From assembly GCA_030425925.1 (NCBI GenBank), contig JAUHZO010000007.1:162551-226550 (forward strand): DNA of 64,000 nt. Reading direction: 5' to 3'. The DNA comes from Alphaproteobacteria bacterium. GTDB taxonomy: Bacteria > Pseudomonadota > Alphaproteobacteria > Rhodobacterales > Rhodobacteraceae. Below the pieces are notes generated by a model. It was not told where the DNA came from, ran no database searches, and saw only the letters and a list, made by a program, of their open reading frames with translations. A program made the translations under genes and the position numbers. Shown here piece after piece: positions 35,387-45,359 of this stretch. Each line of letters opens with the position of its first letter. The stretch's first letter is position 1.

Positions 35387-38300
35387 TGGCGACACTCCTT
35401 CTTTCGGCCGCGGGCGCGGCGATCGGCAGTTCGGTCGGCGGCTCGGTGCTGGGGCTGAGCATGACGGCAGTGGGGCGCTTTGTCGGCGCGTCCTTCGGGC
35501 GGGTTCTGGACCAGCGACTGACCGGGCGCGGATCGGAAACGGTCGAGACCGGGCGGATCGAACGGTTTCGCCTCAGCGGTGCCGGAGAAGGCGCGCCCCT
35601 GGCGCGGGTCTATGGCCGGATGCGGGTTGGCGGGCATGTGATCTGGGCCACGGAGTTCAGGGAACATGTGCGCACCCGCAGCGCGGGCGGCGGCGGCAAG
35701 GGCGCGCCCAGCACACCCAAGGTGCGCGAATACAGCTATTCCATCAGCCTGGCGCTGGCCTTGTGCGAAGGCGAGATCACCGGGGTGAACCGGGTCTGGG
35801 CCGACGGGGCGGAACTGCCGTTGAGCGATCTGCCGATGCGGGTCTATCGCGGTACGACGGACCAGTTGCCCGACCCCAAGATCGAGGCGGTGGAGGGCAC
35901 GGGCACGGTGCCGGCCTATCGCGGCACCGCCTATGTGGTGCTGGAAGACCTGCCGCTGGAGGCATTCGGCAACCGGGTGCCGCAGTTCAGCTTCGAGGTG
36001 ACGCGCCCGGATCTGGCAGAAGACGACGTGCCGGCGCTGGTGCAGGGGGTGGCGGTCATTCCGGGCAGCGGCGAATACGCGCTGGCGACAGAGCCGGTTT
36101 ACATGAGCTATTCCAACGGCTTGCCGGGCGGGTCCGCGGCGGTTTCCAACGTCAATTCGCCGTCGGAGATGCCGGATTTCAACACCTCGCTGGCGCAGTT
36201 GCAGGACGAGTTGCCGAATTGTGGCGCGGCCTCGCTGATCGTCAGCTGGTTCGGCGACGATCTGCGCTGCGGGGCCTGCACGATCCGGCCCAAGGTCGAA
36301 CAGACGGAGCATGACGCCGACAGCATGCCGTGGCGGGTCAGCGGGCTGGGCCGGGCCGCGGCCGAACCGGTGCCGCAGGCCGACGGGCGGCCCGTCTATG
36401 GCGGCACGCCTGCGGATGCCTCGGTGGTACAGGCGATCCGCAGGATGCAGGCGCAGGGGCTTGCGGTGCTGTATTATCCATTCATCCTGATGGACCAGGT
36501 GGCGGGAAACGGCCGCCCGGATCCGTGGACCGGGGCGGCCGATCAGCCGGTCCTGCCGTGGCGCGGACGGATCACGCTGGACGTCGCACCCGGGCGCGCG
36601 GGATCGCCGGATGGCACTTCCGCCGCAGATGCCGAGGTGGCGTCCTTCATGGGCACGGCCTCGGCGGCGGATTTCAGCGTGGGCGACGGGGTGGTGAGCT
36701 ATCACGGACCGGCAGAATGGTCCTATCGCCGCTTCATCCTGCACCAGGCGGCGCTGTGTGCGGCGGCGGGCGGGGTCGATTCGTTCTGCATCGGGTCGGA
36801 AATGCGGGCGCTGACGCAGATCCGCGGGGTGTCGGGCTTTCCAGCGGTGCAGGCGCTCCGGGCACTGGCGGCGGAGTGCCGCGCGCTGCTGGGCCCGTCG
36901 GTGCGGATCGGTTACGCGGCGGACTGGACCGAGTATTTCGGGTATCACCCGCAGGACGGTTCGGGGGATGTGTATTTCCATCTGGACCCGCTCTGGTCCG
37001 ATCCGGAGATCGACTTTGTCGGCATCGACAATTACATGCCCCTGTCGGACTGGCGCGATGGCGACGATCACGCGGATGCCGCCTGGGGCGCGGTGCATGA
37101 CCTGGGTTATCTGCGCGCCAATATCGAAGGCGGCGAGGGGTTTGACTGGTATTACCCGTCGCCCGAGGCGCGCGCGGCGCAGCGGCGCGAAACGATCGCA
37201 GACAGCGCGCATGGCGAGGACTGGGTCTGGCGGTACAAGGATCTGCGCGGCTGGTGGCAGAACCGCCATCACGACCGCATCGGCGGGGTGCGGCAGGAAC
37301 AGCCCACCGGCTGGGTGCCGCGGTCCAAGCCGATCTGGTTCACGGAACTGGGCTGTGCGGCGGTGGACAAGGCCACGAACCAGCCCAACAAGTTCCTCGA
37401 TCCGAAATCCTCGGAATCCGAGTTGCCGCATTTTTCCAACGGCTTGCGGGATGAAACCATCCAGCGTCAGTACCTGCGCGCGCAACTGGGCTATTGGTCG
37501 GAGGCGGCGCACAATCCGCACTCGGAGGTCTATGACGGCCCGATGCTGGATCTGTCGCGGGCCTTTGTCTGGGCCTGGGACGCGCGTCCCTATCCGTGGT
37601 TTCCGGGGCTGTCCGCGCTGTGGAGCGATGGCGGCAACTACCGGCGCGGTCACTGGCTGAACGGGCGCGCCTCGGGGCGATTGCTGGCATCGGTTGTGGA
37701 GGAGATCTGTGCCGAGGCCGGGGTGGGGCCGGTGGACAGTTCGAAGCTGCACGGCTTTGTGCGCGGCTATGCGCTGACCGATTCCGGCGATGCAAGGCGC
37801 GCGTTGCAGCCCCTGGCGCTGACTTATGGATTCGATGCCGCAGAGCGCGACGGCGTGTTGTCGTTCCGGATGAGAAACGGCAAGCAAGCCATTGATGTGG
37901 ATAGAGATGTTTTGGCTCTGTCAGACGAGATCGAAGGCGATCTGTCCGAAACCCGGGCCGGCGAGGCCGAGATGGCGGGGCGGGTGCGGCTGAGTTTCGT
38001 GCAGGCCGATGCCGATCATCAGATCGCCACCGAAGAGGCGGTGCTGCCGCAGGACCGCACCCATGCGGTGTCGGACAGCGAGGTGCCGCTGGCGCTGACG
38101 CGGGGCGAGGCGCGGCAGACCGCCGAGCGCTGGCTTGCCGAGGCGCGGGTGGCACGCGATACGTTGCGTTTTGCCTTGCCGCCATCGCAATTGCAGGTGG
38201 GCGCGGGCGATGTCCTGCGGCTGGAGGCGGCCTCGGGCCCGGTGCTGGCGCGGGTGGACCGGGTCGAAGTCACCGACCGCCAGATCGTCGAGGCGGTGCG

Positions 38301-39306
38301 GATCGAGCCGGACGTCTTCCTGCCGTCGCGTCTGGACGACGAAGAAGGCTCGTTGCGGCCCTTCACGCCCGCTGTTCCGGTGACGCCGTTCTTTCTGGAC
38401 CTGCCGCTGATGAGCGGCGAAGAGGTGCCGCATGCGCCGCACCTGGCGTTGGCCGCCGATCCCTGGCCCGGCGCGGTGGCGGTCTATGACGCGTCATCGG
38501 ATGCCGATTACACATTGAACGGCATCTTCGCCGCGCGGACCGTGGTTGGGGTGACGGAAACCCCGCTGTTTGCCGCCCCGGCCGGGCTGGTGGATCGCGG
38601 CCCGCCGCTGGAGGTGCGGCTGGCGTCGGGCGCGCTGCAGTCGATCCCCGAAGCGGCGCTGCTGGCCGGCGGCAACGTGATGGCCATCGGCGACGGCGCG
38701 GGCGGCCCGTGGGAGCTGTTCCAGTTCCGCGATGCCAGCTTGCTGTCCGAAGGCCGCTGGCAGCTGTCGCACCGGTTGCGCGGGCAGGCGGGCACCGACG
38801 GGGTCATGCCGGCGGTCTGGCCGGTGGGATCGGTCGTGGTGCTGATGGACGGGGCACCGCAACAGATCGCGCTGGCCGCCGCACAGCGCCGCGTGGCGCG
38901 GCATTTCCGCATCGGTCCGGCGCGCCGGCCGTATGACGATCCGAGCTATGTCAGCCGGGTAGAGGCGTTTGACGGTGTCGGGTTGCGGCCCTACCGGCCC
39001 GCCCATCTGGCGCTGGTGCCCGCGGGCGGGGACCTTCTGGCCCGTTGGATCCGGCGCAGCCGCATCGACGGGGACGACTGGGACCTGGACGAGGTGCCGC
39101 TGGGCGAGGAGACCGAGCGGTATCTGGTGCGGGTGCTGGAAGGAGCGCAGGTGCTGCGCGAGGTCACGCTCGACACGCCGGAATGGCGCTATGACGCGGC
39201 GATGCGCGCCGAGGACGGCATCGCGCCGGGGCGTGTGCTGGCGGTGGCGCAGGTCTCGGCCCGTTTCGGCCCCGGCCCCTTTGCCACGGTTGCGCTGCCG
39301 GAATGA
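35386..39306 (+). CDS. GTA gene g15: host-contact (megatron) protein with TIM-barrel-like domain
   Basis: This 1306-residue tail-tip protein is the largest GTA gene. An Ala- and Gly-rich N terminus with possible membrane-active helices (about 1-45) is followed by tail domains. A glycoside-hydrolase TIM-barrel-like domain (about 440-750) includes SFCIGSEMRALTQI and VGIDNYMPLSDWR, and a phage-tail_3 domain follows at about 790-960. The C-terminal beta-rich parts probably contact the receiving cell. The frame is intact. Bases 37869-37925 are noticeably AT-richer than their surroundings and contain an AGA codon, unlike neighbouring codon use. ATGA overlap with the next small gene. Confidence 0.93.
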   Translation: MATLLLSAAGAAIGSSVGGSVLGLSMTAVGRFVGASFGRVLDQRLTGRGSETVETGRIERFRLSGAGEGAPLARVYGRMRVGGHVIWATEFREHVRTRSAGGGGKGAPSTPKVREYSYSISLALALCEGEITGVNRVWADGAELPLSDLPMRVYRGTTDQLPDPKIEAVEGTGTVPAYRGTAYVVLEDLPLEAFGNRVPQFSFEVTRPDLAEDDVPALVQGVAVIPGSGEYALATEPVYMSYSNGLPGGSAAVSNVNSPSEMPDFNTSLAQLQDELPNCGAASLIVSWFGDDLRCGACTIRPKVEQTEHDADSMPWRVSGLGRAAAEPVPQADGRPVYGGTPADASVVQAIRRMQAQGLAVLYYPFILMDQVAGNGRPDPWTGAADQPVLPWRGRITLDVAPGRAGSPDGTSAADAEVASFMGTASAADFSVGDGVVSYHGPAEWSYRRFILHQAALCAAAGGVDSFCIGSEMRALTQIRGVSGFPAVQALRALAAECRALLGPSVRIGYAADWTEYFGYHPQDGSGDVYFHLDPLWSDPEIDFVGIDNYMPLSDWRDGDDHADAAWGAVHDLGYLRANIEGGEGFDWYYPSPEARAAQRRETIADSAHGEDWVWRYKDLRGWWQNRHHDRIGGVRQEQPTGWVPRSKPIWFTELGCAAVDKATNQPNKFLDPKSSESELPHFSNGLRDETIQRQYLRAQLGYWSEAAHNPHSEVYDGPMLDLSRAFVWAWDARPYPWFPGLSALWSDGGNYRRGHWLNGRASGRLLASVVEEICAEAGVGPVDSSKLHGFVRGYALTDSGDARRALQPLALTYGFDAAERDGVLSFRMRNGKQAIDVDRDVLALSDEIEGDLSETRAGEAEMAGRVRLSFVQADADHQIATEEAVLPQDRTHAVSDSEVPLALTRGEARQTAERWLAEARVARDTLRFALPPSQLQVGAGDVLRLEAASGPVLARVDRVEVTDRQIVEAVRIEPDVFLPSRLDDEEGSLRPFTPAVPVTPFFLDLPLMSGEEVPHAPHLALAADPWPGAVAVYDASSDADYTLNGIFAARTVVGVTETPLFAAPAGLVDRGPPLEVRLASGALQSIPEAALLAGGNVMAIGDGAGGPWELFQFRDASLLSEGRWQLSHRLRGQAGTDGVMPAVWPVGSVVVLMDGAPQQIALAAAQRRVARHFRIGPARRPYDDPSYVSRVEAFDGVGLRPYRPAHLALVPAGGDLLARWIRRSRIDGDDWDLDEVPLGEETERYLVRVLEGAQVLREVTLDTPEWRYDAAMRAEDGIAPGRVLAVAQVSARFGPGPFATVALPE

Positions 39307-39644
39307 AACGGGTTCTGTGGGGCGATGTCTCGGCCGCGGCGCGGGTGCTGCTGGGCGAGGTCCCGCCCTTGCGGCGGGCGCTGGCGCGGGCGCTCTTGCG
39401 CGAGGCGGCGGCGGCGGACCGGTTCCGCCGGGCCTTTGGCCGCAGCCATCCGCGCTTTGGCGATGGCAGCCTGCAGGCCGCGGCGCTGCGGCGCGATGCG
39501 GCGGCCGAGCGGTTTCTGGACGATCCCGACTATCTGTCCTGCGTGCTGATCGTGCTGGAGGCGCTGCGCGCCGCGCCGCCTGTCATGGCGGATGTCCCGC
39601 CCGTGGCTGTGCCTGCGCCCCGCGTTCCGCTTGCGCTGACCTGA
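39303..39644 (+). CDS. Small protein gene at the 3' end of the GTA cluster
   Basis: This 113-residue protein starts in an ATGA overlap with g15, so it is very likely co-translated with it. It is Ala-, Arg- and Leu-rich and mostly helical up to residue 90, with a Pro- and Val-rich tail. I do not recognise the family. It is not one of the classic g1-g15 genes, but the coupling suggests a GTA-related or passenger role. Composition matches its neighbours. Confidence 0.7.
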   Translation: MKRVLWGDVSAAARVLLGEVPPLRRALARALLREAAAADRFRRAFGRSHPRFGDGSLQAAALRRDAAAERFLDDPDYLSCVLIVLEALRAAPPVMADVPPVAVPAPRVPLALT

Positions 39645-39774
39645 AGGACGGGGCAAGCGTCGGGTCAGAGCGTTGCGGACCGGCCATGCCTTGCTGCGAT
39701 CCCCCACATCACGGAATTGCGTTTTCGGGCACAGGGCCTATCTGTTAGGCTCCGGTGAGCAAAGGAGGGGACCC

Positions 39775-40581
39775 ATGTCGGAACCGCGCACCAATATCGC
39801 CGAACTGGACCCGGTCTGGGCCCGGATCACCCGTGAGGCCGAAAATGCCGTCGCCGATGAGCCGCTTCTGGGCGGGATGGTGCATTATTCGATCCTGCAC
39901 CACCAGACGCTGGAACGCGCGCTGAGCTATCGCACCGCGCTGAAGCTGGCCAATGGCGAGATGACCGAACAGATCCTGCGCGAGATCTGCGACGAGGCGC
40001 ATGCCTCGGCCCCGGAACTGGCGCTGGCGGCGCGCGCCGACATCATGGCCACTTACGAGCGGGACCCGGCCTGCCACCGGTTCCTTCAGCCCTTGCTGTT
40101 CTTCAAGGGCTTCCAGGCGGTGCAAAGCTATCGGGTGGCGCATTGGCTGTGGACCCAAGGCCGCCGCGACCTGGCCTATTTCTTCCAGATGCGCTGTTCA
40201 GAGGTGTTCGGCGTCGACATTCACCCGGCGGCGCGGATCGGACGGGGCATCATGATCGACCACGCCCATTCCATCGTGATCGGCGAGACTGCGGCGGTGG
40301 GCGACAACGTGTCGATGCTGCATTCGGTGACGCTGGGCGGCACCGGCAAGGAAGAGGGCGACCGTCACCCCAAGATCGGCGACGGTGTGCTGATCGGGGC
40401 GGGGGCCAAGGTGCTGGGCAATATCCACGTCGGCAACTGCTCGCGCATTGCCGCAGGCTCGGTGGTGCTGGCCGAGGTGCCGCCCTGCAAGACCGTCGCC
40501 GGGGTGCCCGCCAAGATCGTTGGCGAGGCCGGCTGCGCGCAGCCTTCGGTGAGCATGGACCAGCTCTTGCGGGCCACCTGA
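39775..40581 (+). CDS. cysE: Serine O-acetyltransferase
   Basis: This 268-residue enzyme makes O-acetylserine from serine and acetyl-CoA, the first step of cysteine synthesis. It has a helical N-terminal domain and a left-handed beta-helix of hexapeptide repeats with the catalytic region DHAHSIVIGETAAVG (about 162-176) and GGTGKEEGDRHPKIGDG. The ATG giving MSEPRTN follows AAAGGAGGGG. cysE just after the GTA is the known Rhodobacterales arrangement. A 5-bp dyad GCCTA/TAGGC (39746-39760) lies before the ribosome site. Confidence 0.96.
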   Translation: MSEPRTNIAELDPVWARITREAENAVADEPLLGGMVHYSILHHQTLERALSYRTALKLANGEMTEQILREICDEAHASAPELALAARADIMATYERDPACHRFLQPLLFFKGFQAVQSYRVAHWLWTQGRRDLAYFFQMRCSEVFGVDIHPAARIGRGIMIDHAHSIVIGETAAVGDNVSMLHSVTLGGTGKEEGDRHPKIGDGVLIGAGAKVLGNIHVGNCSRIAAGSVVLAEVPPCKTVAGVPAKIVGEAGCAQPSVSMDQLLRAT

Positions 40582-40694
40582 ACGCTGTCTTTTCGCAACG
40601 CCGTCCCGGATCATGTCCGGGGCGGTGCCGTGTCTGCGGGGCACGCTCTGCCCTGGTCCAGTGGGGTCCGGGGCGTGTTGTCGGGCCGGACGTC

Positions 40695-41981
40695 TCAGGC
40701 CAGCATGGCCATCGGTGCTTCGAGATTGTCGACGATTGCCTGCAGAAGCTGCGCCCCCAGCGCGCCGTCGATCACCCGGTGATCGACGCTGAGCGTGACC
40801 GACATGACCGTCGCGACGGTGATCTGGTCATCGGCCCCCACCACCGGTTTCCGGACCCCGGCCCCCACCGCCAGGATCGCGCCATGGGGCGGGTTGATGA
40901 CGGCGTCGAAATTCTCGATCCCGAACATGCCGAGGTTCGAGATGGCAAAGCTGCCGCCCTGATATTCCTGCGGGGCAAGCTTGCGGTCGCGGGCGCGGGT
41001 GGCGAGGTCTTTCATCTCGGCAGAGAGCGCGGAGAGCGTCTTTTGATGCGCGTCGCGCAGGACCGGAGTGAAGAGACCGCCCTCGATCGCCACGGCAACG
41101 GCCACGTCGGACGGGGCAAGCTGCAGGATTCGGTCTCCGGCCCAGACGGCGTTGGCGGCGGGCACCTGTTGCAGGGCCAGCGCGCAGGCCTTGATGATGA
41201 AATCGTTGATCGACAGCTTGACGCCGCGCGGGGCGAGCTGGGCGTTGAGCTGGGTGCGGAAGGCCAGCAGCGCGTCGAGCCGGATGTCGCGGCGCAGGTA
41301 GAAATGCGGGATGGTCTGCTTGGCTTCGGTGAGGCGGGCGGCGATGGTGCGGCGCATGCCGTCGAGCGGGATTTCGGTATGGGCGCGGCCCTCGTAGAGC
41401 GCGGCGACGGGGGCGGCATCCGGGCGGGGCGGCGCCTTTTGCGGGGCCGTCGTGGCGGCCGGGGTGGGCTCATCCGCCCTGACGGGCGGCCTCGCGGCGG
41501 CGGCCTCCACATCCGCCTTCACGATGCGGCCGCGCGGGCCGGAGCCTGCGATCTGCGCCAGGTCCAGCCCCTGTTCGGTGGCAAGGCGGCGGGCCAGCGG
41601 GGAGGCGAAGACGCGGGCGCTGTCCGGGGCCGGGGCAGGCGGGACGGGGGCCGGGGCAGCAGGCGTGCTGACAGCCTTGGCCGCGACAGATGGAGCCGGG
41701 GCGACGACGGCTTCGGCGGGCATCGCCTCCGGGTCTTCACCCTCGGCAAACAGCAGCGCGATGGGCGTGTTGACTGCCACGCCCGCGCTGCCCTCGGGCA
41801 CCAGAATGGTGCCCAGCGTGCCTTCGTCCACCGCTTCGAACTCCATCGTCGCCTTGTCAGTCTCGATCTCGGCGATCACGTCGCCTGCACGGATCGTGTC
41901 CCCTTCGGCGACCAGCCACTTGGCCAGCGTGCCGTCCTCCATCGTGGGCGAAAGCGCGGGCATCAGGATTTCGGTGGGCAT
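40695..41981 (-). CDS. pdhC: Pyruvate dehydrogenase E2: dihydrolipoamide acetyltransferase
   Basis: This 428-residue core enzyme transfers acetyl groups from lipoyl to CoA. It has one lipoyl domain (1-78, lipoyl-Lys in [11 protein letters not shown]), an Ala/Pro linker, a peripheral-subunit-binding domain (about 130-170, [15 protein letters not shown]) and a catalytic domain (about 205-428) with [11 protein letters not shown] carrying His and Asp. It is last of pdhA-pdhB-pdhC. E3 is not in the window. Confidence 0.96.
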   Translation of the reverse strand: MPTEILMPALSPTMEDGTLAKWLVAEGDTIRAGDVIAEIETDKATMEFEAVDEGTLGTILVPEGSAGVAVNTPIALLFAEGEDPEAMPAEAVVAPAPSVAAKAVSTPAAPAPVPPAPAPDSARVFASPLARRLATEQGLDLAQIAGSGPRGRIVKADVEAAAARPPVRADEPTPAATTAPQKAPPRPDAAPVAALYEGRAHTEIPLDGMRRTIAARLTEAKQTIPHFYLRRDIRLDALLAFRTQLNAQLAPRGVKLSINDFIIKACALALQQVPAANAVWAGDRILQLAPSDVAVAVAIEGGLFTPVLRDAHQKTLSALSAEMKDLATRARDRKLAPQEYQGGSFAISNLGMFGIENFDAVINPPHGAILAVGAGVRKPVVGADDQITVATVMSVTLSVDHRVIDGALGAQLLQAIVDNLEAPMAMLA

Positions 41982-42038
41982 CGTGCGGTCCTCGTGGCGG
42001 GTGCGGGACCAGGGGGCACGGCCCCGGACCCGCGGCGT

Positions 42039-42305
42039 TTATCGGCAAGATGAAGCGTGGGCGGTCAGGCTCAGCAGGTCGTAAGGCGCGCGCGGCGTGG
42101 CACCTTTGGCCAGGGTTTCGACGGCACGCGCAATCTGGACACGATGCGCGGCGATCCATTCATAGGCCTCCTGATGACTGGGGCGGTCGCCGGGGCGCAG
42201 CCCGCCCATCAGGCATTCGGGCACCAGCGCCTGACCGAAATCGGTCTCGACGCGGTAGGCCTCGGCCCCGGCGTCGCGGCCCCGGACGGCGACCCGCGCG
42301 CTCAT
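42039..42305 (-). CDS. Small protein between pdhB and pdhC
   Basis: This 88-residue protein's ATG overlaps the pdhB stop (ATGA), so it is translated with the complex. It is hydrophilic, with helical stretches at about 45-68 ([20 protein letters not shown]) and two cysteines. I do not recognise the family with confidence. Its conserved-looking placement inside the operon suggests a function tied to the complex or a passenger; no membrane segment or signal. Confidence 0.65.
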   Translation of the reverse strand: MSARVAVRGRDAGAEAYRVETDFGQALVPECLMGGLRPGDRPSHQEAYEWIAAHRVQIARAVETLAKGATPRAPYDLLSLTAHASSCR

Positions 42306-43666
42306 CGGTAGCAGACCTTGCGCGCGGCTTCGACCACCTCGGCGGTTGTCACCAGCGCGTGTTTCTCGAGGTTCGCGGCGTAGGGCATGGGCACGTCCTT
42401 GCCGGTGAGGTTCAACACCGGCGCATCGAGCCAGTCGAAGGCATGTTCCATCAGGTAGGCCGACAGGTGGTTGCCGATGGCCCCCACCGGAAAGCCTTCT
42501 TCGATGGTCACGCAGCGGTTGGTCTTCTGCACGGAGGCGAGCAGCGTGCCATAGTCGATGGGGCGCAGCGTGCGCAGGTCGATCACCTCGGCCGCGATGC
42601 CGTCCTGGGCAAGCTGTTCGGCGGCGTCCAGCGCGTAGGTCATGCCGATGCCGAAGCTGACCAGCGTGACGTCGCTGCCCTCGCGCCAGATCCGGGCCTG
42701 GCCGAAGGGCACGGTGTGATCCGGCAGGTCGGGGACCTCGAAGCTGCGGCCGTAGAGGATCTCGTTTTCGAGGAAGATCACCGGGTTCGGATCGCGGATG
42801 GCGGATTTCAGCAGGCCCTTGGCGTCGGAGGCGGAATAAGGCATCGCCACCTTCAGGCCGGGGATATGCGCATACCACGCAGCGTAATCCTGGCTGTGCT
42901 GGGCGGCGACGCGGGCGGCGGCACCGTTGGGGCCTCGGAAGACGATGGGACAGCCCATCTGCCCACCGGACATGTACAGCGTCTTGGCCGCGGAATTGAT
43001 AATTTGATCAATGGCCTGCATGGCGAAGTTGAAGGTCATGAACTCCACGACGGGGCGCAGCCCGCCAAAAGCCGCCCCCACCCCGATGCCGGCAAAGCCG
43101 TGTTCGGTGATCGGCGTGTCGATGACGCGTTTGGAGCCGAATTCGTCCAGCAGCCCCTGGGAGATCTTGTAGGCCCCCTGGTACTCGGCCACCTCTTCGC
43201 CCATCAGGAAGACATCCCCGTTGGCGCGCATTTCCTCGGCCATGGCATCGCGCAGGGCTTCGCGGACGGTCTGCTGCTTCGTGACCGTGCCTTCGGGCCA
43301 GGGGGCCAGGGCTTTCGCTGCGGGCAGAGGGGCCGGGGCTGCGGCGGGGGGCGGGCTTGCTTTCGCGGATGACGCGCCAGCCTGCGCGCCCTGGTCCCGG
43401 ACCTGATCCGGGACCTCTTCGCCCGGCTCCACCAGCACCGCGATGGGGGTGTTGACCTTGACGTCGGCGCTGCCCTCGGGGATCAGGATGCGGCCCAGCG
43501 TGCCCTCATCCACCGCTTCGAACTCCATGGTGGCCTTGTCGGTCTCGATCTCGGCGATGACGTCGCCGGCGCGGACCGTGTCGCCTTCCTTCACCAGCCA
43601 CTTGGCCAGCGTGCCCTCTTCCATGGTGGGCGACAGGGCGGGCATGAGGATTTGTGTGGGCATCAT
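42302..43666 (-). CDS. pdhB: Pyruvate dehydrogenase E1 beta with N-terminal lipoyl domain
   Basis: This 454-residue E1 beta carries its own lipoyl domain (about 1-80, [11 protein letters not shown] again), a hinge rich in Ala and Pro, and the transketolase-like beta domain (about 125-454) with [11 protein letters not shown] and GEEVAEY-type motifs. A lipoyl-E1beta fusion is typical of alphaproteobacterial complexes. It starts ATGATG overlapping the stop of the small coiled-coil gene. Confidence 0.95.
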   Translation of the reverse strand: MMPTQILMPALSPTMEEGTLAKWLVKEGDTVRAGDVIAEIETDKATMEFEAVDEGTLGRILIPEGSADVKVNTPIAVLVEPGEEVPDQVRDQGAQAGASSAKASPPPAAAPAPLPAAKALAPWPEGTVTKQQTVREALRDAMAEEMRANGDVFLMGEEVAEYQGAYKISQGLLDEFGSKRVIDTPITEHGFAGIGVGAAFGGLRPVVEFMTFNFAMQAIDQIINSAAKTLYMSGGQMGCPIVFRGPNGAAARVAAQHSQDYAAWYAHIPGLKVAMPYSASDAKGLLKSAIRDPNPVIFLENEILYGRSFEVPDLPDHTVPFGQARIWREGSDVTLVSFGIGMTYALDAAEQLAQDGIAAEVIDLRTLRPIDYGTLLASVQKTNRCVTIEEGFPVGAIGNHLSAYLMEHAFDWLDAPVLNLTGKDVPMPYAANLEKHALVTTAEVVEAARKVCYR

Positions 43667-43890
43667 TCGGCCTCCCTGAGATCGAGGCGGCGTTCGACAC
43701 GTTCGAGGCGGTCGATTATTTCGGCGATCCGCGTATCCTGGACAACCTCGTTGGACATGAAGCTTGCCATGTGACCTTTGACACTTCGCAGGTCATTGGA
43801 CATGATGTGCAGGTCTTTCCGCATCGCCTTCTGGTCGTCGCGGATTTCCTTGAGCAGGTTCCAAAGCAGGGTCTGGTCGATCTCCGCCAT
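43663..43890 (-). CDS. Small coiled-coil protein between pdhA and pdhB
   Basis: This 75-residue protein is almost entirely helical: [20 protein letters not shown], then a heptad-like region through [18 protein letters not shown]. Start and stop both overlap the flanking E1 genes (TGATG and ATGA), so it is translated in step with them. It is unlike any standard PDH subunit. An upstream in-frame start (43923) would lie inside pdhA and is less likely. It could be an assembly or binding factor; function unknown. Confidence 0.7.
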   Translation of the reverse strand: MAEIDQTLLWNLLKEIRDDQKAMRKDLHIMSNDLRSVKGHMASFMSNEVVQDTRIAEIIDRLERVERRLDLREAE

Positions 43891-44903
43891 CACACCGCCT
43901 CCTCCGCATAGATATCCGTCCACAGCTCGTCCAGCGGCGGTTCCGGGCTTTCGCGGGCGAAGTCGGCCGAGGCGTTCACGATGGCCTTGATCTCCTTGTC
44001 GACGGCTTTCAGATCCTCCTCGGACGCGTGCCCGCCCTGCAGCAGCAGGTCGCGCACATGGTCGATGGGGTCACGTTCCTCGCGCATCTTCTGCACCTCT
44101 TCGCGGGTGCGGTACTTTGCGGGGTCCGACATGGAATGGCCGCGATAGCGGTAGGTCTTGATCTCCAGAATATAGGGGCCCTTGCCCGCGCGGCAGTGTT
44201 TCACCGCCGTCTCGCCCGCGGCCTTCACGGCCAGGACGTCCATGCCGTCCACCACCTCTCCGTCGATGCCGAAGGCTGCACCGCGGGTATAGAGATCGGG
44301 GGTGGAGGTGGAGCGTTGCTGCGCCGTGCCCATGGCGTACTGGTTGTTCTCGATCACGAAGACCACCGGCAGCGACCACAGCGCCGCCATGTTGAACGTC
44401 TCGTAGACCTGGCCCTGGTTGGCCGCGCCGTCGCCGAAATAGGTGAAGGTCACGTTGTCGGTGCCGCGATACTTGTCGGCAAAGGCCAGACCTGCGCCCA
44501 GCGGCACCTGCGCCCCGACAATGCCGTGCCCGCCATAGAAATCCTTCTCGCGGCTGAACATGTGCATGCTGCCGCCCTTGCCCTTGGAATAGCCGCCGAT
44601 GCGGCCTGTCAGTTCGGCCATCACGCCGTTCGGGTCCATGCCGCAGGCCAGCATGTGGCCGTGATCGCGATACGAGGTGATGCGCTTGTCGCCCTCCTTC
44701 GCGGCGGCCTCAAGCCCCACGACCACCGCTTCCTGCCCGATATAGAGGTGACAGAACCCGCCGATCAGACCCATGCCGTAAAGCTGCCCCGCCTTTTCCT
44801 CGAACCGGCGGATCAGCAGCATGTCGCGGTAATAGCCCCTCAGCGCGTCGCCCGAGACATTCGGGGTCGCGGCGGCTCTGGCGGCCTGTTTGCGTGTGGC
44901 CAT
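43890..44903 (-). CDS. pdhA: Pyruvate dehydrogenase E1 alpha
   Basis: This 337-residue thiamine-diphosphate-dependent subunit decarboxylates pyruvate. It shows the family's FGDGAANQGQVYETFNMA ThDP motif (GDG...N, about residues 160-190), the ENNQYAMGTAQQR loop and YRYRGHSMSDP. The ATG giving MATRKQAARAA has GGAGG about 8 bases upstream. It is first gene of the operon; the 138-bp gap to the ftsB-like gene should hold the promoter, but no strong match was found. Confidence 0.96.
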   Translation of the reverse strand: MATRKQAARAAATPNVSGDALRGYYRDMLLIRRFEEKAGQLYGMGLIGGFCHLYIGQEAVVVGLEAAAKEGDKRITSYRDHGHMLACGMDPNGVMAELTGRIGGYSKGKGGSMHMFSREKDFYGGHGIVGAQVPLGAGLAFADKYRGTDNVTFTYFGDGAANQGQVYETFNMAALWSLPVVFVIENNQYAMGTAQQRSTSTPDLYTRGAAFGIDGEVVDGMDVLAVKAAGETAVKHCRAGKGPYILEIKTYRYRGHSMSDPAKYRTREEVQKMREERDPIDHVRDLLLQGGHASEEDLKAVDKEIKAIVNASADFARESPEPPLDELWTDIYAEEAV

Positions 44904-45056
44904 GGGCTCCTCCGGCAAGGTCGTTCAAGGGTGAACCTTTTGCCCAAGGCTATCCCGGCAGCAAGGCGTCGTAAAGCGGGGTTCCACGCGGCGCTGCAGC
45001 GTCGGGGCAGAGCGATCCGGGGGTGTTGGTGGGCCGGGGCTGGCCGCCAGGGCGCG

Positions 45057-45359
45057 TCAGTTCACCACGATCTCGTCTGCGCGCACAAGGCCCAGCACGT
45101 CGCGGGCCTGCTGGTCCAGCAGGTCGAGATCGAGATAGTCGTCCGACAGGCGGCGGGTGAGGTTTTCCATCCGCGCCACCTCGGCCTGCAGACCGGCCAG
45201 TTCACGGGCCAGCCGCGCGCGCTCTACCGTGATCTCGGCGCGGCGGAACAGGCCGAAATCCCCCTGCACCGCGGTGAAGGTGAAATAGGCCGTCAGCGTC
45301 AGCGCCACGGTAAAGAAGATCATCGCGCCAAGGGAAAGGCGCAGCGTGCGGGTGGTCAT
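45057..45359 (-). CDS. FtsB-like septum formation initiator protein
   Basis: This 100-residue bitopic protein has one membrane helix (about 8-30) followed by a periplasmic coiled coil (about 40-75) and a short C-terminal region, the plan of FtsB/DivIC. Such proteins link FtsQ and FtsL in the divisome. The ATG giving MTTRTLRLS was chosen because the upstream extension is not membrane-protein-like. It is divergent from the lipoprotein hydrolase, with 190 bp between. Confidence 0.83.
   Translation of the reverse strand: MTTRTLRLSLGAMIFFTVALTLTAYFTFTAVQGDFGLFRRAEITVERARLARELAGLQAEVARMENLTRRLSDDYLDLDLLDQQARDVLGLVRADEIVVN

Noticed and set aside
25290..39644. Reading the phage-like block as a prophage
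   Set aside because: No integrase, repressor, replication, lysis or attachment sequences; gene order and short tape measure match gene transfer agents, and cysE follows directly.
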